64,000 bases of DNA from Mycolicibacterium aurum (GTDB lineage: Bacteria > Actinomycetota > Actinomycetes > Mycobacteriales > Mycobacteriaceae), in NCBI RefSeq assembly GCF_900637195.1, contig NZ_LR134356.1, positions 5,952,001 to 6,016,000 of the forward strand, written 5' to 3'. The notes below the pieces were generated by a model that saw only the letters and a list, made by a program, of their open reading frames with translations, did no database searches and was not told the origin of the DNA. The position numbers and the translations under genes are program-made. Positions 34,805 to 44,500 of the stretch are shown here, in pieces (the stretch's first letter is position 1; each line of letters begins with the position of its first letter).

Positions 34805-35731
34805 TCAGGGAAGGTGTTCGCGGTAGAAGTCGGCCAGCCGGTCGACGGCCTGATCGACGTACTCGGGAACGTCGTACATCTCGTAGTGCCCGGCACCCTC
34901 GACAATCATGAGATCGACCGGGTTCGGCGCGAGCTGCCAGAGCTTCATGCCCGCCTCATACGATCCTGTGACCCCTTTGCGGCCGGCAAGGATGACCTGC
35001 AGCGGTTGGGTCAGAAGCTGCTCGACGAGGTGGAACGCGTCGTAGCCCAACAGCAGTGCGTCACTTCGCGCCAGGCGTCGATTCGTCGAGCGCGGGTGTC
35101 CCCCGCGCGTCGTCCGGTAGTACTCGATCGCCTGTGTGTTGTCGATGTCGGTGATACCGGCGGCCGCGGCCTCGTCCAGCGTGTCGGGCAGCCAGTTGAG
35201 ACGGTCCAGGTTGCCGGACTGGGCTTCACGAGACCGTTCGGCGGCGAGGCGGTCCAGCGCAGCGGCGGGACCGTCGGGTGCGAAAGCCTCGGAGCGCCAG
35301 CTGTCGCCCATGTTGCCGGCGACCACGGTGCCGACCGCCCGGATCCTGTGGTCGGTGCGTGCGGTGTGTACCGCGTACCCGCCGCCGGCGCAGATACCGA
35401 GCACGCCGATGCGGTCCGGTGCCACGCCAGGAACTGTCTCCAGTGCGTCGATCACGTAAGAGATGTCCTCCCCGCGCCGGTACGGATCCTCCAGGTCTCG
35501 CGGCTCCCCGCCGCTGGCTCCCTGGTATGCCGGATCGAAGACGAGGGCGGCGACACCGCGGGCAGCGAGCCGCGACGCGTAGTTCGCCCCGATCTGCTCC
35601 TTCACGCTGCTGCCCGGTGTCGACAGCACCACGGCAGGAAATTCGCGTGTCCCGTCGAAGTCGTCCGGAAGGTGCAGCACGGCGGCGAGGTCAAACGGTC
35701 CGCGCGGGATGGTCATCGGCGAGGTGGTCAC
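34805..35731 (-). CDS. Alpha/beta hydrolase with Cys nucleophile (dienelactone hydrolase-like)
   Basis: The 308-residue protein has the nucleophile elbow GVLGICAGGGYA (Cys, as in dienelactone hydrolases and YcjY-like proteins), an upstream FPAVVLSTPGSSVKEQIGAN oxyanion region, FDPAYQGASGGEP, and the catalytic His in VEGAGHYEMYDVPEYVD. ATG 35731 begins MTTSPMTIPRGPF. It lies 88 bases downstream of the SDR on the same strand, so both are likely under the TetR repressor at 36661. Confidence 0.8.
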   Translation of the reverse strand: MTTSPMTIPRGPFDLAAVLHLPDDFDGTREFPAVVLSTPGSSVKEQIGANYASRLAARGVAALVFDPAYQGASGGEPRDLEDPYRRGEDISYVIDALETVPGVAPDRIGVLGICAGGGYAVHTARTDHRIRAVGTVVAGNMGDSWRSEAFAPDGPAAALDRLAAERSREAQSGNLDRLNWLPDTLDEAAAAGITDIDNTQAIEYYRTTRGGHPRSTNRRLARSDALLLGYDAFHLVEQLLTQPLQVILAGRKGVTGSYEAGMKLWQLAPNPVDLMIVEGAGHYEMYDVPEYVDQAVDRLADFYREHLP

Positions 35732-35819
35732 AGTTCGGTGCCTTTCCGGTCGACGGTTCGTAGAGCAACTGGCTTCACGGCGCGTCCATTCCGGCGTGCG
35801 CCAGGGGCAGAGGCGACGA

Positions 35820-36563
35820 TCAGAATTGACTGACTCCGCCGTCGACGTAGACCTCGGCGCCGGTCATGAACGAGCTACCGTCGGACGCGAGGAAGGCCAC
35901 CACACTGCCGATCTCCTCGGGGCGGGCCCGGCGCTTCATCGGCACCGTGGAGGTCAGGTCGGCCAGCGCGTCGTCGGCTTCGGAGAACAGGTCGGCCAGA
36001 CCCGGAGTCTGCGTGAGCCCCGGGGCGACGACGTTGACGCGGATACCGCGGTCGACGAGCTCGGCGGCCCAGCTGCGCGCCAGAGATCTGATCGCGGCCT
36101 TCGACGCCGCGTAGACGCTCGCCCCGGGCGCGGCTTTCACGTCGCCGTTGGAACCGCACAGGATGATCGATGCGCCGTCGTTGAGCAGCGGAAGGGCAGC
36201 CTGCACCGCGAAGATCACTCCCCCGACGTTGGTGTTGAAGATCGTGGTGTGGTGTTCCCAGGTGAGATTCCCGAGCGTCGCGAACTCGTTGATGCCCGCG
36301 TTGGCGAAGACGACGTCGAGGCGCCGTCCGGTGGCTTTGATGGTGGCGGCGACACGGTCGAGATCGGCCTGCACGGTGACGTCGGCCCGAATGGCACTGG
36401 CGTGTTCGGCGCCGATACCTGCGACGGCGTCCTCGAGGGCGTCCTGGCGGCGACCCACCAGGAAGACGTAGGCCCCTTCCTCGGCGAGTGCCCGTGCTCC
36501 GGCGAGCCCGATTCCCGACGTCGCTCCGGTGACGAGTGCTGTCTTGCCTGTCAGGTCTGGCAT
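35820..36563 (-). CDS. SDR-family oxidoreductase
   Basis: The 247-residue classical SDR has the TGATSGIGLAGARALA cofactor motif, NAGINEF, a Ser in ILCGSNGDVK and the Tyr/Lys VYAASKAAIRSLA, with a C-terminal GAEVYVDGGVSQF. ATG 36563 (MPDLTGKTALVTG) is favoured. It is divergent from the TetR gene at 36661, with two identical operator copies between, so it is the repressor's probable target together with the hydrolase downstream. Confidence 0.87.
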   Translation of the reverse strand: MPDLTGKTALVTGATSGIGLAGARALAEEGAYVFLVGRRQDALEDAVAGIGAEHASAIRADVTVQADLDRVAATIKATGRRLDVVFANAGINEFATLGNLTWEHHTTIFNTNVGGVIFAVQAALPLLNDGASIILCGSNGDVKAAPGASVYAASKAAIRSLARSWAAELVDRGIRVNVVAPGLTQTPGLADLFSEADDALADLTSTVPMKRRARPEEIGSVVAFLASDGSSFMTGAEVYVDGGVSQF

Positions 36564-36575
36564 GAGTCCTCCCCT

Positions 36576-36627
36576 GTTTTGTACCGATCGGTTGCATCCC
36601 GACCGTACCAGTTTTGTACCGATCGGT
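36576..36627. promoter_or_regulatory. Duplicated TetR operator, two copies of a 17-base sequence
   Basis: GTTTTGTACCGATCGGT is repeated exactly at 36576-36592 and 36611-36627, 35 bases apart. Each contains the palindrome TACCGATCGGTA (the first copy ends in TT). The two sites lie between divergent starts 36563 and 36661, one near each promoter, which suits TetR control of both genes. Confidence 0.8.
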
Positions 36628-36660
36628 AGTAGTCGAGGGTTCGGCGCTAGGATCGCGAGC

Positions 36661-37287
36661 ATGGGCGCAGAAGAGAGGTCTGCCGGCGGGCGGCCACGCG
36701 CCTTCGACGAGGATCAGGCGCTCGACAGCGCCATCGACGTGTTCTGGCGTCTCGGCTACGAAGGTGCGTCACTCGCCGAACTGACGAACGCCATGGGTAT
36801 CAATAGGCCCAGCCTGTACGCGGTCTTCGGCAGCAAGGAAGAACTTTTCATCCGTGCTCTGCAGCGCTACGGCACGACCTACCACGAGCATCTGGGTCAA
36901 CTGCTGTCGCGGCCCGGCGCCTACCAGGTGCTCGAGTCATATCTGCGCGCCACCGCGAACGCTGTGCGCGCGGGAAGTGCGCCGGGGTGCCTGTCCATCC
37001 AGGGCGGCCTGTCCTGCGGGCCGAACAACGCACGCATACCGCGACTACTCGCCGAATACCGCCACAGTATCGAAGCCGCCGTCGCGGACGCACTGGCCCG
37101 AACCGAGGATGCGGCCGGCATCGACACCGCAGCCTTGGCGGGATACGCCGTCACGATCGGACAGGGTCTCGCCGTGGATGCCGCAGGCGGTGTGCCGCAG
37201 GCGAGGCTGGATGCCGTGGTCGACGTGGCGTTGGCCGGCCTCGCGACGATGCTTCCGCCCGCACGCCGAGGTCGTCAGAAGCCATAG
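36661..37287 (+). CDS. TetR-family repressor
   Basis: The 208-residue protein has the HTH ASLAELTNAMGINRPSLYAVFGSKEELF (residues about 38-65) and a helical ligand domain with GCLSIQGGLSCGP near 103. The GRPRAFDEDQALDSAIDVFW start and length fit AcrR/YcdC-like repressors. ATG 36661 follows the second operator by 33 bases. Its end overlaps the end of the convergent acetyltransferase by 13 bases. Confidence 0.87.
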   Translation: MGAEERSAGGRPRAFDEDQALDSAIDVFWRLGYEGASLAELTNAMGINRPSLYAVFGSKEELFIRALQRYGTTYHEHLGQLLSRPGAYQVLESYLRATANAVRAGSAPGCLSIQGGLSCGPNNARIPRLLAEYRHSIEAAVADALARTEDAAGIDTAALAGYAVTIGQGLAVDAAGGVPQARLDAVVDVALAGLATMLPPARRGRQKP

Positions 37288-38471
37288 CCCAATTCGGCGG
37301 GGACGTCCGACGCGAACGCCGCGTCCAGCTGCGCGACGAGCGCCGGGTCGGCACGAAGTCGGCCCGCCGTCGCGAACGACGACGCACGGTGCGTGCCGAG
37401 ATACAGACTGCCCAGCACCGACAGGTCCATCTGCACGTCGGCAGCCGTGTCGGTGGGTGCACAGCGGGCGCGGCCGTCCCGGATGTCCAGCGCGAATCGG
37501 CCGCCGCCGCCCAGGATCCGATCCGAAATGTCCAGCACCACAGAAAGATCCGCAGAATAGGTGCGCGCCTGCACCGCGGCCGGGATGTCGAGTATTCGCA
37601 GCCACAGCCCGTCCTCACTGTCCGTCGTGCGCACCAGTCGGGAATCGGTCAGCAGATACGGCAGGACGTGGCCCGGATGGGTCGCGAGCGTGACCGTCTC
37701 CATCAGGTCCAGCCCGAGCAGTGTCCGCCACAACGCGATGTACGCCTCCGGTGTCGCCGCGGCGAGCTTGGTGATCTCGACGGTGTCTTTGCGCTTTCCG
37801 GTGTGCACCCGGTACAGCGCGAACCCGTTCGGGTGCAGCAGGCAGAAGAACTCGCTGCCGCCGTGGCGGGACGCCTCGCGGTCGGCGAGGATCTCGTCCC
37901 ACAGCGACGCCGGGGTGGGAAGCCCACCCGGGGTCTGCAGCCGCCACCGCTCGTAGATGTCGGCGAGTTCACCGCGGTGCTCGGCGGGACGGACGATCCG
38001 GACACCACCGGGATCGGGAACGTCGGCATGGAAACGCGCCTGCCCGCGATCGATGGCCATGCTCTCCCAGACCGTCGCCGGGCCGTAGCCGAACCTTCCG
38101 TAGATGCCGCCCTCGCTGGCTTCCAGGCCGGCGATCGGATAACTGCCCATGCGCCGGTGCAATTCGGCGAACATTCCGCGCAGGGCGCCGCGCCGGCGAT
38201 GGGTCGGGGCGACGGCCACCCACGACACACCGGCCATCGGCAGCACCGCACCTCCCGGCACCGTCAGCGCCAGGTCGAGGAACAGTGCCACGCCCACCAC
38301 ATCGTCGCCGTCGCACGCGACGACCGCACCGTCGGGCGGCACCATGGAACGCCAGACCTCACTGGTCTCCTGGGGGCGGAAGACCCCGAAGCCCGTCGCG
38401 GCAACCAGTGCCATCGCCGACCAGTCTGCGTCGTCGGCGGTGCGGATCGTCAGTGGCTGTGTGTGCGTCAC
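37275..38471 (-). CDS. Eis-like GNAT acetyltransferase
   Basis: The 398-residue protein has the acetyl-CoA loop VAVAPTHRRRGALRGM in the N-terminal GNAT domain, a Tyr in EGGIYGRFGYGPATVWE, and a C-terminal SCP2-like domain ending in LGYGF. Eis enzymes use the C-terminal Phe carboxylate and a conserved Tyr in catalysis; both are present. Eis acetylates aminoglycosides and host proteins. The start is placed at GTG 38471 (VTHTQPLT); a longer frame to 38519 is possible. Confidence 0.8.
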   Translation of the reverse strand: MTHTQPLTIRTADDADWSAMALVAATGFGVFRPQETSEVWRSMVPPDGAVVACDGDDVVGVALFLDLALTVPGGAVLPMAGVSWVAVAPTHRRRGALRGMFAELHRRMGSYPIAGLEASEGGIYGRFGYGPATVWESMAIDRGQARFHADVPDPGGVRIVRPAEHRGELADIYERWRLQTPGGLPTPASLWDEILADREASRHGGSEFFCLLHPNGFALYRVHTGKRKDTVEITKLAAATPEAYIALWRTLLGLDLMETVTLATHPGHVLPYLLTDSRLVRTTDSEDGLWLRILDIPAAVQARTYSADLSVVLDISDRILGGGGRFALDIRDGRARCAPTDTAADVQMDLSVLGSLYLGTHRASSFATAGRLRADPALVAQLDAAFASDVPAELGYGF

Positions 38472-38527
38472 GTTGATCGACGGTGGCACACCCGCGGTCG
38501 GACCGCACGCCATTTTCACCGGGTGCG

Positions 38528-38533
38528 TACTGT
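38528..38533 (+). promoter_or_regulatory. -10 box TACTGT, leaderless-type promoter
   Basis: TACTGT ends six bases before ATG 38540, so the hydrolase mRNA would begin at its start codon. Confidence 0.5.
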
Positions 38534-38539
38534 CAAGCC

Positions 38540-39436
38540 ATGGTGGAGATCTCCGACGACGAACTGCCGAGCCTCGGTGAGTTCGCCCTTCTGCCCGAGA
38601 ACGCCGAACAGGCCGGGGTCACCAGGATTCCGAGCGCCGAACGTATCGATGCCGGTCCCGTCAGCGCGCTGAAATTCGGCGACGACGCGCCCCGGGTGGT
38701 CTTCCTGCACGGCGGCGGCCAGAACGCCCATACCTGGGACACGGTGATCGTCGGACTCGGGGTGCCTGCACTCGCTGTCGACCTGCCGGGCCATGGCCGG
38801 TCCGCATGGCGCGAGGACGGCGACTACGGGCCGAAGCTCAATGCCGGCGCCGTCGAGCCGGTGGTACGTGAGCTCGCCGGCGACGCCGAGCTGGTCGTGG
38901 GGATGTCGCTGGGGGGCCTCACCGCGTTGCGGCTCGCGGTGACCGCGTCCGAGCTGGTCCGCCGGCTCGTGATGGTCGATGTGACGCCGTCGGCGCCGGA
39001 ACGGCACACCGAGATGACCGACGCCCAGAAGGGCACGGTGGCCCTGGTGCAGGGCGACCGGTCGTTCCCGTCGTTCGACGCGATGCTCGAGGTGACGGTA
39101 GCCGCCGCACCGCACCGCGACCGTAAATCACTGCGTCGCGGCGTCTTCCACAACGCCAAGCGCCTGGATGACGGCACCTGGACGTGGCGCTATGACAGCA
39201 TCCGCAAGGGCGAAGGGTTCGAGGGGTTGTGGGACGACGTCCCCAATCTCACGACGCCGACCACCCTGATCCGGGGCGCCAACTCGTTCTTCGTCAACGA
39301 TGACGACGCCGACGCGTTCGCCAGGACGGCGCCGGGATTCCGGCGCGTCCACATCGTCGAGAACTCCGGGCATTCGGTGCAGAGCGACCAGCCACGCGCG
39401 CTGGTGGAGCTGCTGCGCGGCGTGCTCAGCGAGTGA
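38540..39436 (+). CDS. Alpha/beta hydrolase (Rv0045c type)
   Basis: The 298-residue protein resembles the mycobacterial esterase Rv0045c: VVFLHGGGQNAHTWDTVIVG, VDLPGHGRSAWREDGDY, nucleophile elbow VVGMSLGGLTALR (Ser), and the catalytic His in VENSGHSVQSDQPRALVE. It has the same DDDADAFART end region. The family shows ester-hydrolase activity on short acyl chains. Its end overlaps the tail of the convergent metalloprotease gene by 11 bases. Confidence 0.85.
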   Translation: MVEISDDELPSLGEFALLPENAEQAGVTRIPSAERIDAGPVSALKFGDDAPRVVFLHGGGQNAHTWDTVIVGLGVPALAVDLPGHGRSAWREDGDYGPKLNAGAVEPVVRELAGDAELVVGMSLGGLTALRLAVTASELVRRLVMVDVTPSAPERHTEMTDAQKGTVALVQGDRSFPSFDAMLEVTVAAAPHRDRKSLRRGVFHNAKRLDDGTWTWRYDSIRKGEGFEGLWDDVPNLTTPTTLIRGANSFFVNDDDADAFARTAPGFRRVHIVENSGHSVQSDQPRALVELLRGVLSE

Positions 39437-41276
39437 GCGCGACCACCGGCACCACGGTGTAGCCCAGGTCCTTGAAGATGCCCACCTCCACCGGACTCAA
39501 CACTCGCACCCCGTTGCCGCCGTCCAACTTCGGGTTCATCAGAACGTTGCCGAAGGTGAACAGGTCGAGGTGGGTCAAAGAGCTGCCGGCCGCCACCGGA
39601 TTCGGCGTGAACAGCCGGACAAGTTCGCCGCCGTTGGCCGCGACGGCATTCGCGCCGCCGAAGAACAGCCCGCCGTTGTCGCCGACAACGTTGCGCTGAT
39701 AGTCCGGATTGATCGTGAAGTCGTTGGTGAACAGACTGTTTCGGTCATCTGTCACGACGAACCTCGCGAAGTCGTGCCACCGCCCGTTCACGCCGCTTCC
39801 GAAGGCGAAGCCGAATGAGTGCAGGAGCTCATGCATGATCGTGGTGGTGAAGTCGTACCGGTTACCGGCTACGGTATCGCCGTACGCGAACGGCTTCGCG
39901 AAGTTCACGTTGATGTAGCCGTCGGCCTGGGGGCCGTTCAGGTCTTCGCCGGTGATGATCTCGTGCTGAATCCGGGTGCGCCAGAATCCGTTCTGATCGT
40001 TGGTGAGCAGTCCGAAGGCGTTGGCGAGGGTGGCCGACGACGCGTCGCTGAAGCCTGCCACGTCGTAGGTGAGGACTACCGGTGCGACGACCCGGAAATT
40101 CTCGATAAGCAGATTCGCGGCGCGCTGGAGCGCGCCCCGACTTTCGTCGTTCCAGTAGTCGCGGCCGGAGGTGTAGGCGAAGTCGAAGACGACGGCACCC
40201 TGGTTGACCAGAGACGTGGCCCGTCCACTGGCCAGCGGTCGCAGCGGTTGCAGCAGGTTGATGTGCAGACCGAGGTCGATCGCGGCGATGTAGAACGTGT
40301 CCACTCCGGTGAAGTCGTCGCCAGGGGTGTAGGTGTAGGTGCCGTCGGCGTTGATCGTGACCGTGCCCGTCTTCGGCGCCCTCGTCATGAGGTAGATCAG
40401 CCGGTCACCGTCGGGATCCACTCCACCCAGGCTGCCGATCACCGGACCCGTGATGACGCCGGCGATCTGGACGGGTGCCACCGTGGGCGCCTGGTTGAAG
40501 AACGTGCGGCGCATCGCCAGGAAGGACGCCTGCAGCCGCTCCTTGCCGGCGTCGGAGATCTGCAGTGAATCCACCCATGCCTGATGCTTGTCCGTCCACG
40601 CCTGCAGAACAGCGGCCACTCTCTTCTGGTACTCGCTCTGCTCCGACACATAGGGCGGCGGTTGCGTCGCGGACGCCGCTGCCCTCTCGGACGAGTCCGG
40701 TACGGCTGCGGCGCTGTGGGTTTCGCGCGTGACCGGTTCGGGTTCGGTGTACTCGCGTTCCGCGGTGGTGACGACCTCGAGCTCCACCTCGACGCCGGTG
40801 AGATCCTCGACGACGACGGCGTCGTCGACGGCGTCGATCTCCGTGGCGCCCTCGCCGGCGTCGTCCGCGTCGCCAGGTTCTTCAGCGTCTTCTTCAGCGG
40901 CGTCGGCGGCGTCAGCGGCGTCGGCGGCGTCAGCGTCGTCGGCGGCGTCAGCGGCGTCAGCGGCGTCAGCGTCTTCGGACTCGCTGTCCTCGGGTTCACT
41001 CGCCTCGTCCGCGCCAGCCGCGTCGCTCTGCCCCGACGATCGTGCGGGGGCCGCATCGCCCGACTCGGACGGCCCTGCCGACGCGGAGGATTCGCTACCC
41101 GTGTCAGCGGTCGCTGTGCCCACGTCAGGACTCAGCAGACTGAACCCGAGCAACGCCGCGCCCATGCCTGCGGACGCGGCTCCCAGCCTCAGCCAGCGCC
41201 GGACAGCGAAATTCTCCGACTTGCGGTGACGGCCCGCTCTACGGATGGACGACGACTCCTCGGCATGCCCTGCCAT
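39426..41276 (-). CDS. Exported zincin protease-like protein with cadherin-like domain
   Basis: The 616-residue protein has an export prefix (FAVRRWLRLGAASAGMGAAL, then LLGFSLL), an acidic Ala/Asp/Glu spacer (60-200), a helical region (215-260), a cadherin/VCBS-like domain (about 265-335, DGTYTYTPGDDFTGVDTFYI), and a metzincin-like domain with the zinc motif HELLHSFGF (His482, Glu483, His486), a candidate third ligand in SSLTHLD (His569), and LMNP plus DLGY near the end. ATG 41276 follows GGGGGATCC. I infer a secreted metalloprotease; no target is known. It shares architecture with the next gene. Confidence 0.7.
   Translation of the reverse strand: MAGHAEESSSIRRAGRHRKSENFAVRRWLRLGAASAGMGAALLGFSLLSPDVGTATADTGSESSASAGPSESGDAAPARSSGQSDAAGADEASEPEDSESEDADAADAADAADDADAADAADAADAAEEDAEEPGDADDAGEGATEIDAVDDAVVVEDLTGVEVELEVVTTAEREYTEPEPVTRETHSAAAVPDSSERAAASATQPPPYVSEQSEYQKRVAAVLQAWTDKHQAWVDSLQISDAGKERLQASFLAMRRTFFNQAPTVAPVQIAGVITGPVIGSLGGVDPDGDRLIYLMTRAPKTGTVTINADGTYTYTPGDDFTGVDTFYIAAIDLGLHINLLQPLRPLASGRATSLVNQGAVVFDFAYTSGRDYWNDESRGALQRAANLLIENFRVVAPVVLTYDVAGFSDASSATLANAFGLLTNDQNGFWRTRIQHEIITGEDLNGPQADGYINVNFAKPFAYGDTVAGNRYDFTTTIMHELLHSFGFAFGSGVNGRWHDFARFVVTDDRNSLFTNDFTINPDYQRNVVGDNGGLFFGGANAVAANGGELVRLFTPNPVAAGSSLTHLDLFTFGNVLMNPKLDGGNGVRVLSPVEVGIFKDLGYTVVPVVALTR
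40896..40967. repeat. Low-complexity DNA encoding an Ala/Asp triplet repeat
   Basis: Residues 104-127 of the protease-like protein read DAADAADAADDADAADAADA and on, encoded by a run of GGCGTC/GGCGTCAGC units. Such runs expand and contract easily by slippage. Confidence 0.7.
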
Positions 41277-41448
41277 GGATCCCCCAACGATTCCCTCGGA
41301 CACCTTGTCGGTGAAACAAACTGACTACCAGTGGGTTTGGAAGTACCGGCGTAGGCATCACGATGACGGCGCAGCAGCAGCCGGCGCCTGTCGGCCAAGT
41401 CCGGCCGAACACGCCGCTGCGTGCCGTGTCGCAATTGTCCCCCGCGTT

Positions 41449-41464
41449 ACTTTCCTGGGAAAGT
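41449..41464. promoter_or_regulatory. Perfect dyad ACTTTCC-TG-GGAAAGT upstream of the zincin gene
   Basis: The 16-base inverted repeat is in an AT-richer patch 170 bases upstream of the 616-residue protein and 78 bases past the end of the next gene. It is a plausible operator or a terminator-like element. Confidence 0.35.
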
Positions 41465-41541
41465 TTATACCGCAACCTTCGGGAGTTTGCTGGCAAATCA
41501 GGACGCCATATGTCCGCGTCCGTCGTCGACGGCGCCGGCTC

Positions 41542-44500
41542 CTAGCGCGACACCGACTTGTCCTTGCGCCGCGGCCGGGCCAGGAATAGGAAACCGAGCA
41601 GCGCCATACCGTAGGGCGGCGATTCCGGCATCACCACGTGGTAGCCCAGATCCCTGAGAATCGCGAGCTCGAGCTCACTGAACACCGTGGTAGCGGGACC
41701 CTTGCCTTCCGAGGAGTTCATGATCTTGTGATCGTCACCGGTGTAGGTGTCGTCGTCGAGATGCGACATCGAACTGCCCTGGCTCCACTCCGCGGGCGTG
41801 AACAGCGGCACCAGGTATCCACCGTTCGCCGCGACCGCGTTGCGTCCACCGAAGTACAAGGCGCCGTCCTCGCCGATCAGCTTGGGGTCGTTGAGCGTGG
41901 CCCACTCGCCACCGAGGAAGAAGACCCGGGTCCCCCGCACGGTCACGATGTTGCGGTCGAATTGGCTCCGGTTGGCCCCGACGCTCTCTTGTTCGGGTCC
42001 TCCCAACGAGGACAGGAAACCGAACGCGTGCATGAGCTCGTGGATGGCCGTGGCGGCGAAATCGTATTCCTCGTCGGAGGGGCTCCCGTCCAGGGACCAC
42101 TGATGGTCCTCGAAGTTCCACGAGATCGTGCCATCGGCCTTGGAGCCGTTGGCGTCTCGACCCGTCAGCAGTTTCTGCTGTACGACGGTGCGCCAGTACC
42201 CCGGCAGGTTGGAGATGTGCGGGCTACCGGCCGACGCCAGCAGGTCATCCGAGTTCTCGATATCCACGTCGAAGGTCAGCGTGACCGGCCGATTCACGCG
42301 GAAGTACTCGCCGAGGTTCGCGGCGACCTCTTTGAGCTTGTCCTGGCGTTCGACGGTCCATTCTTCGCCGTCGAAGGTGAAGTCGAACGTGATGGCGTTG
42401 TGGTTGATGAGGTTGAACGCACTGGTTCCGATGCCGCGCAACGGGTTCAGGAGGTTGACGTGCAGCCCGGCGTCGATGGCAATCACGCGGAAGGAGTCGA
42501 CGCCGTCGAAGCGCGCACCGGGGGTGTAGGTGTAGGTCCCGTCGTCGTTGAGCACGACCGAACCCAGCCGCGGCCCGCTGACCAGTCGGTAGCTGATCTC
42601 ATCGCCGTCGGCGTCCTCGGCGTCGATCCGGCCGGTGATCGCCTCATCGCCGGTCAAGCCGGTCACCTGAACCGGATCGACGGTGGGGGCCTGATTCAGG
42701 AAGGTGCGCTTGAACGCCGCGAACGAAGCTTCCAACTCAGCCTTGCGGGCCTCGTCGACATCCAGCGAGTCGACCCACGCCTGATTGCTGGCACTCCAGC
42801 TGTCCACGATCTGGGCCACGACCTCGTTCCAGGTCTTTCGGGGCGCCAGTGACGCAGGGGCGGGCGCGGGTGGGCGCGGTGCTGGTGGCGCTGCAGCCTC
42901 CTCGTCCTCCTCGCTTTGCTCCTCTTCGCTGTCGGCCGGAGCGTACGGCGGCGACTCCGGCATGACGGTGTCGTAGCCGAGGTCGCGCAGAATCGCAAGC
43001 TCGAGTTCACTGAAAACTCTTGGGGCCGGCCCTTGTTCGGTCCCGGAGTTCATGATCTTCTGGTCGTCGCCGGCAAACGTCGCGTCGCTGAGGTGATGAA
43101 TCGAACTGCCGCCGCTCCAGATCGTGGAGGTGCGCAGCGGAACGAGGTACCCGCCGTAGGCTTCGACGGCGTTGCTGCCGCCGAAGTAGAGGCCGCGGTC
43201 GCCGCCGGTGAGTTTCGGATCGTTGACCGTCGACCACTGCAGGTTCGTCAGAACGTTGACGCCATCGGCGGTCACGATGAACCGGTCGTATTCTTCCCGA
43301 TTCATTCCCTGGTTCTCTCCGGGCGCCTTCAGCGTCGAACCCCAGCCGAACGCGTGCATCAATTCGTGGATGGCCACCGACGTGAAGTCGAACTCCTCCG
43401 CGGACACGTCATCGCCCAGCTCCCAGACGTTGCCGTCACCCCAGTTCCACGAGATCAGGCCGTCGGCCTCGTTGCCGTTGGCGTCCTCGCCGGTCTGCAG
43501 CTTGTTCTGCACCACCGTGCGCCAGTACCCGGGAGCCGTCGAGATCCGCTCGCTGTCCGCGGACGCGAGAGTCCCCGACTCGTCTTCCTCGTTGACGTTG
43601 AACGTCAACGTGACCGCCTTCTTGACACGGAAGTACTCCTGCAGGCTCGCCGCCACCTCTTCCAGCTTCGCCCGGCGCTCGTCGGTCCACTCGTCGCCGT
43701 CGTAGGTGAACTCGAACCTGATGGCGTTCTGGTTGATGAGGTTGAACGCGCTCGAGCCGAGCGCGCGGAACGGGTTGAGCAGGTTGATATGCAGACCCGC
43801 GTCGATCGCCATCACGCGGAATGTGTCGACGCCGAGGAAACCCTCGCCGGGGGTATAGGTGTATTCGCCCTCGTCGTCGATGACCACCGTGCCGAACTGG
43901 GGCCTGCCGACCAGACGATAGACAATCCGATCACCTTCGGCGTCGTCGGCGTTGACCTTGCCCTTGATCTCGCCGTCCAGCAGACCCTCGACCTGGACGG
44001 GATCCAGGGTCGGTGCCTGGTTGAAGAAGGTGCGGCGCACCGCCCACATCGTCGCCTCGAGGTTGGCCTTCGTGTCGTCGGAGGCGGGCAGCGTCTTGAT
44101 CCACGAGATGGTGTCGTCGCTCCAGCGGTCGAGGACATCGGCGACGATGTCATCCCACGTCTTGCGTGGCAGCAGCGACGGGGGCGCGGGCGCCGGCGGC
44201 TGTTTGATCTCGGCGGGCGGCTCCTCCTCCTCGTCGTCGACGCCCGCGTCTGCCTCGTCCTCCTCCGCGGCTGTCGGCGCGGCCGGTGCCTGCACCAGCC
44301 TGATCTTTGCGGGGCGGTCGTCGGTGACGGTATCGGCTTCAGCGGGGTCCTCGGCCTCGACGGTGTCGCGGCGGGTACTGCCTTGCGTGCCGGTGACGCT
44401 GTCGCCGCCGGCGTCTTCGTCTGTGTCGTCGTCTGCGACGTCGGCGTCTTCGTCGGCTGCGTCATCGGTGTCGGCGTCATCGGCCGCGTCGCTTCCGGCC

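Noticed and set aside
37275-37287. Overlap of the TetR and acetyltransferase ends as a sign of frameshift
   Set aside because: A 13-base convergent overlap with both frames intact; ordinary gene packing.
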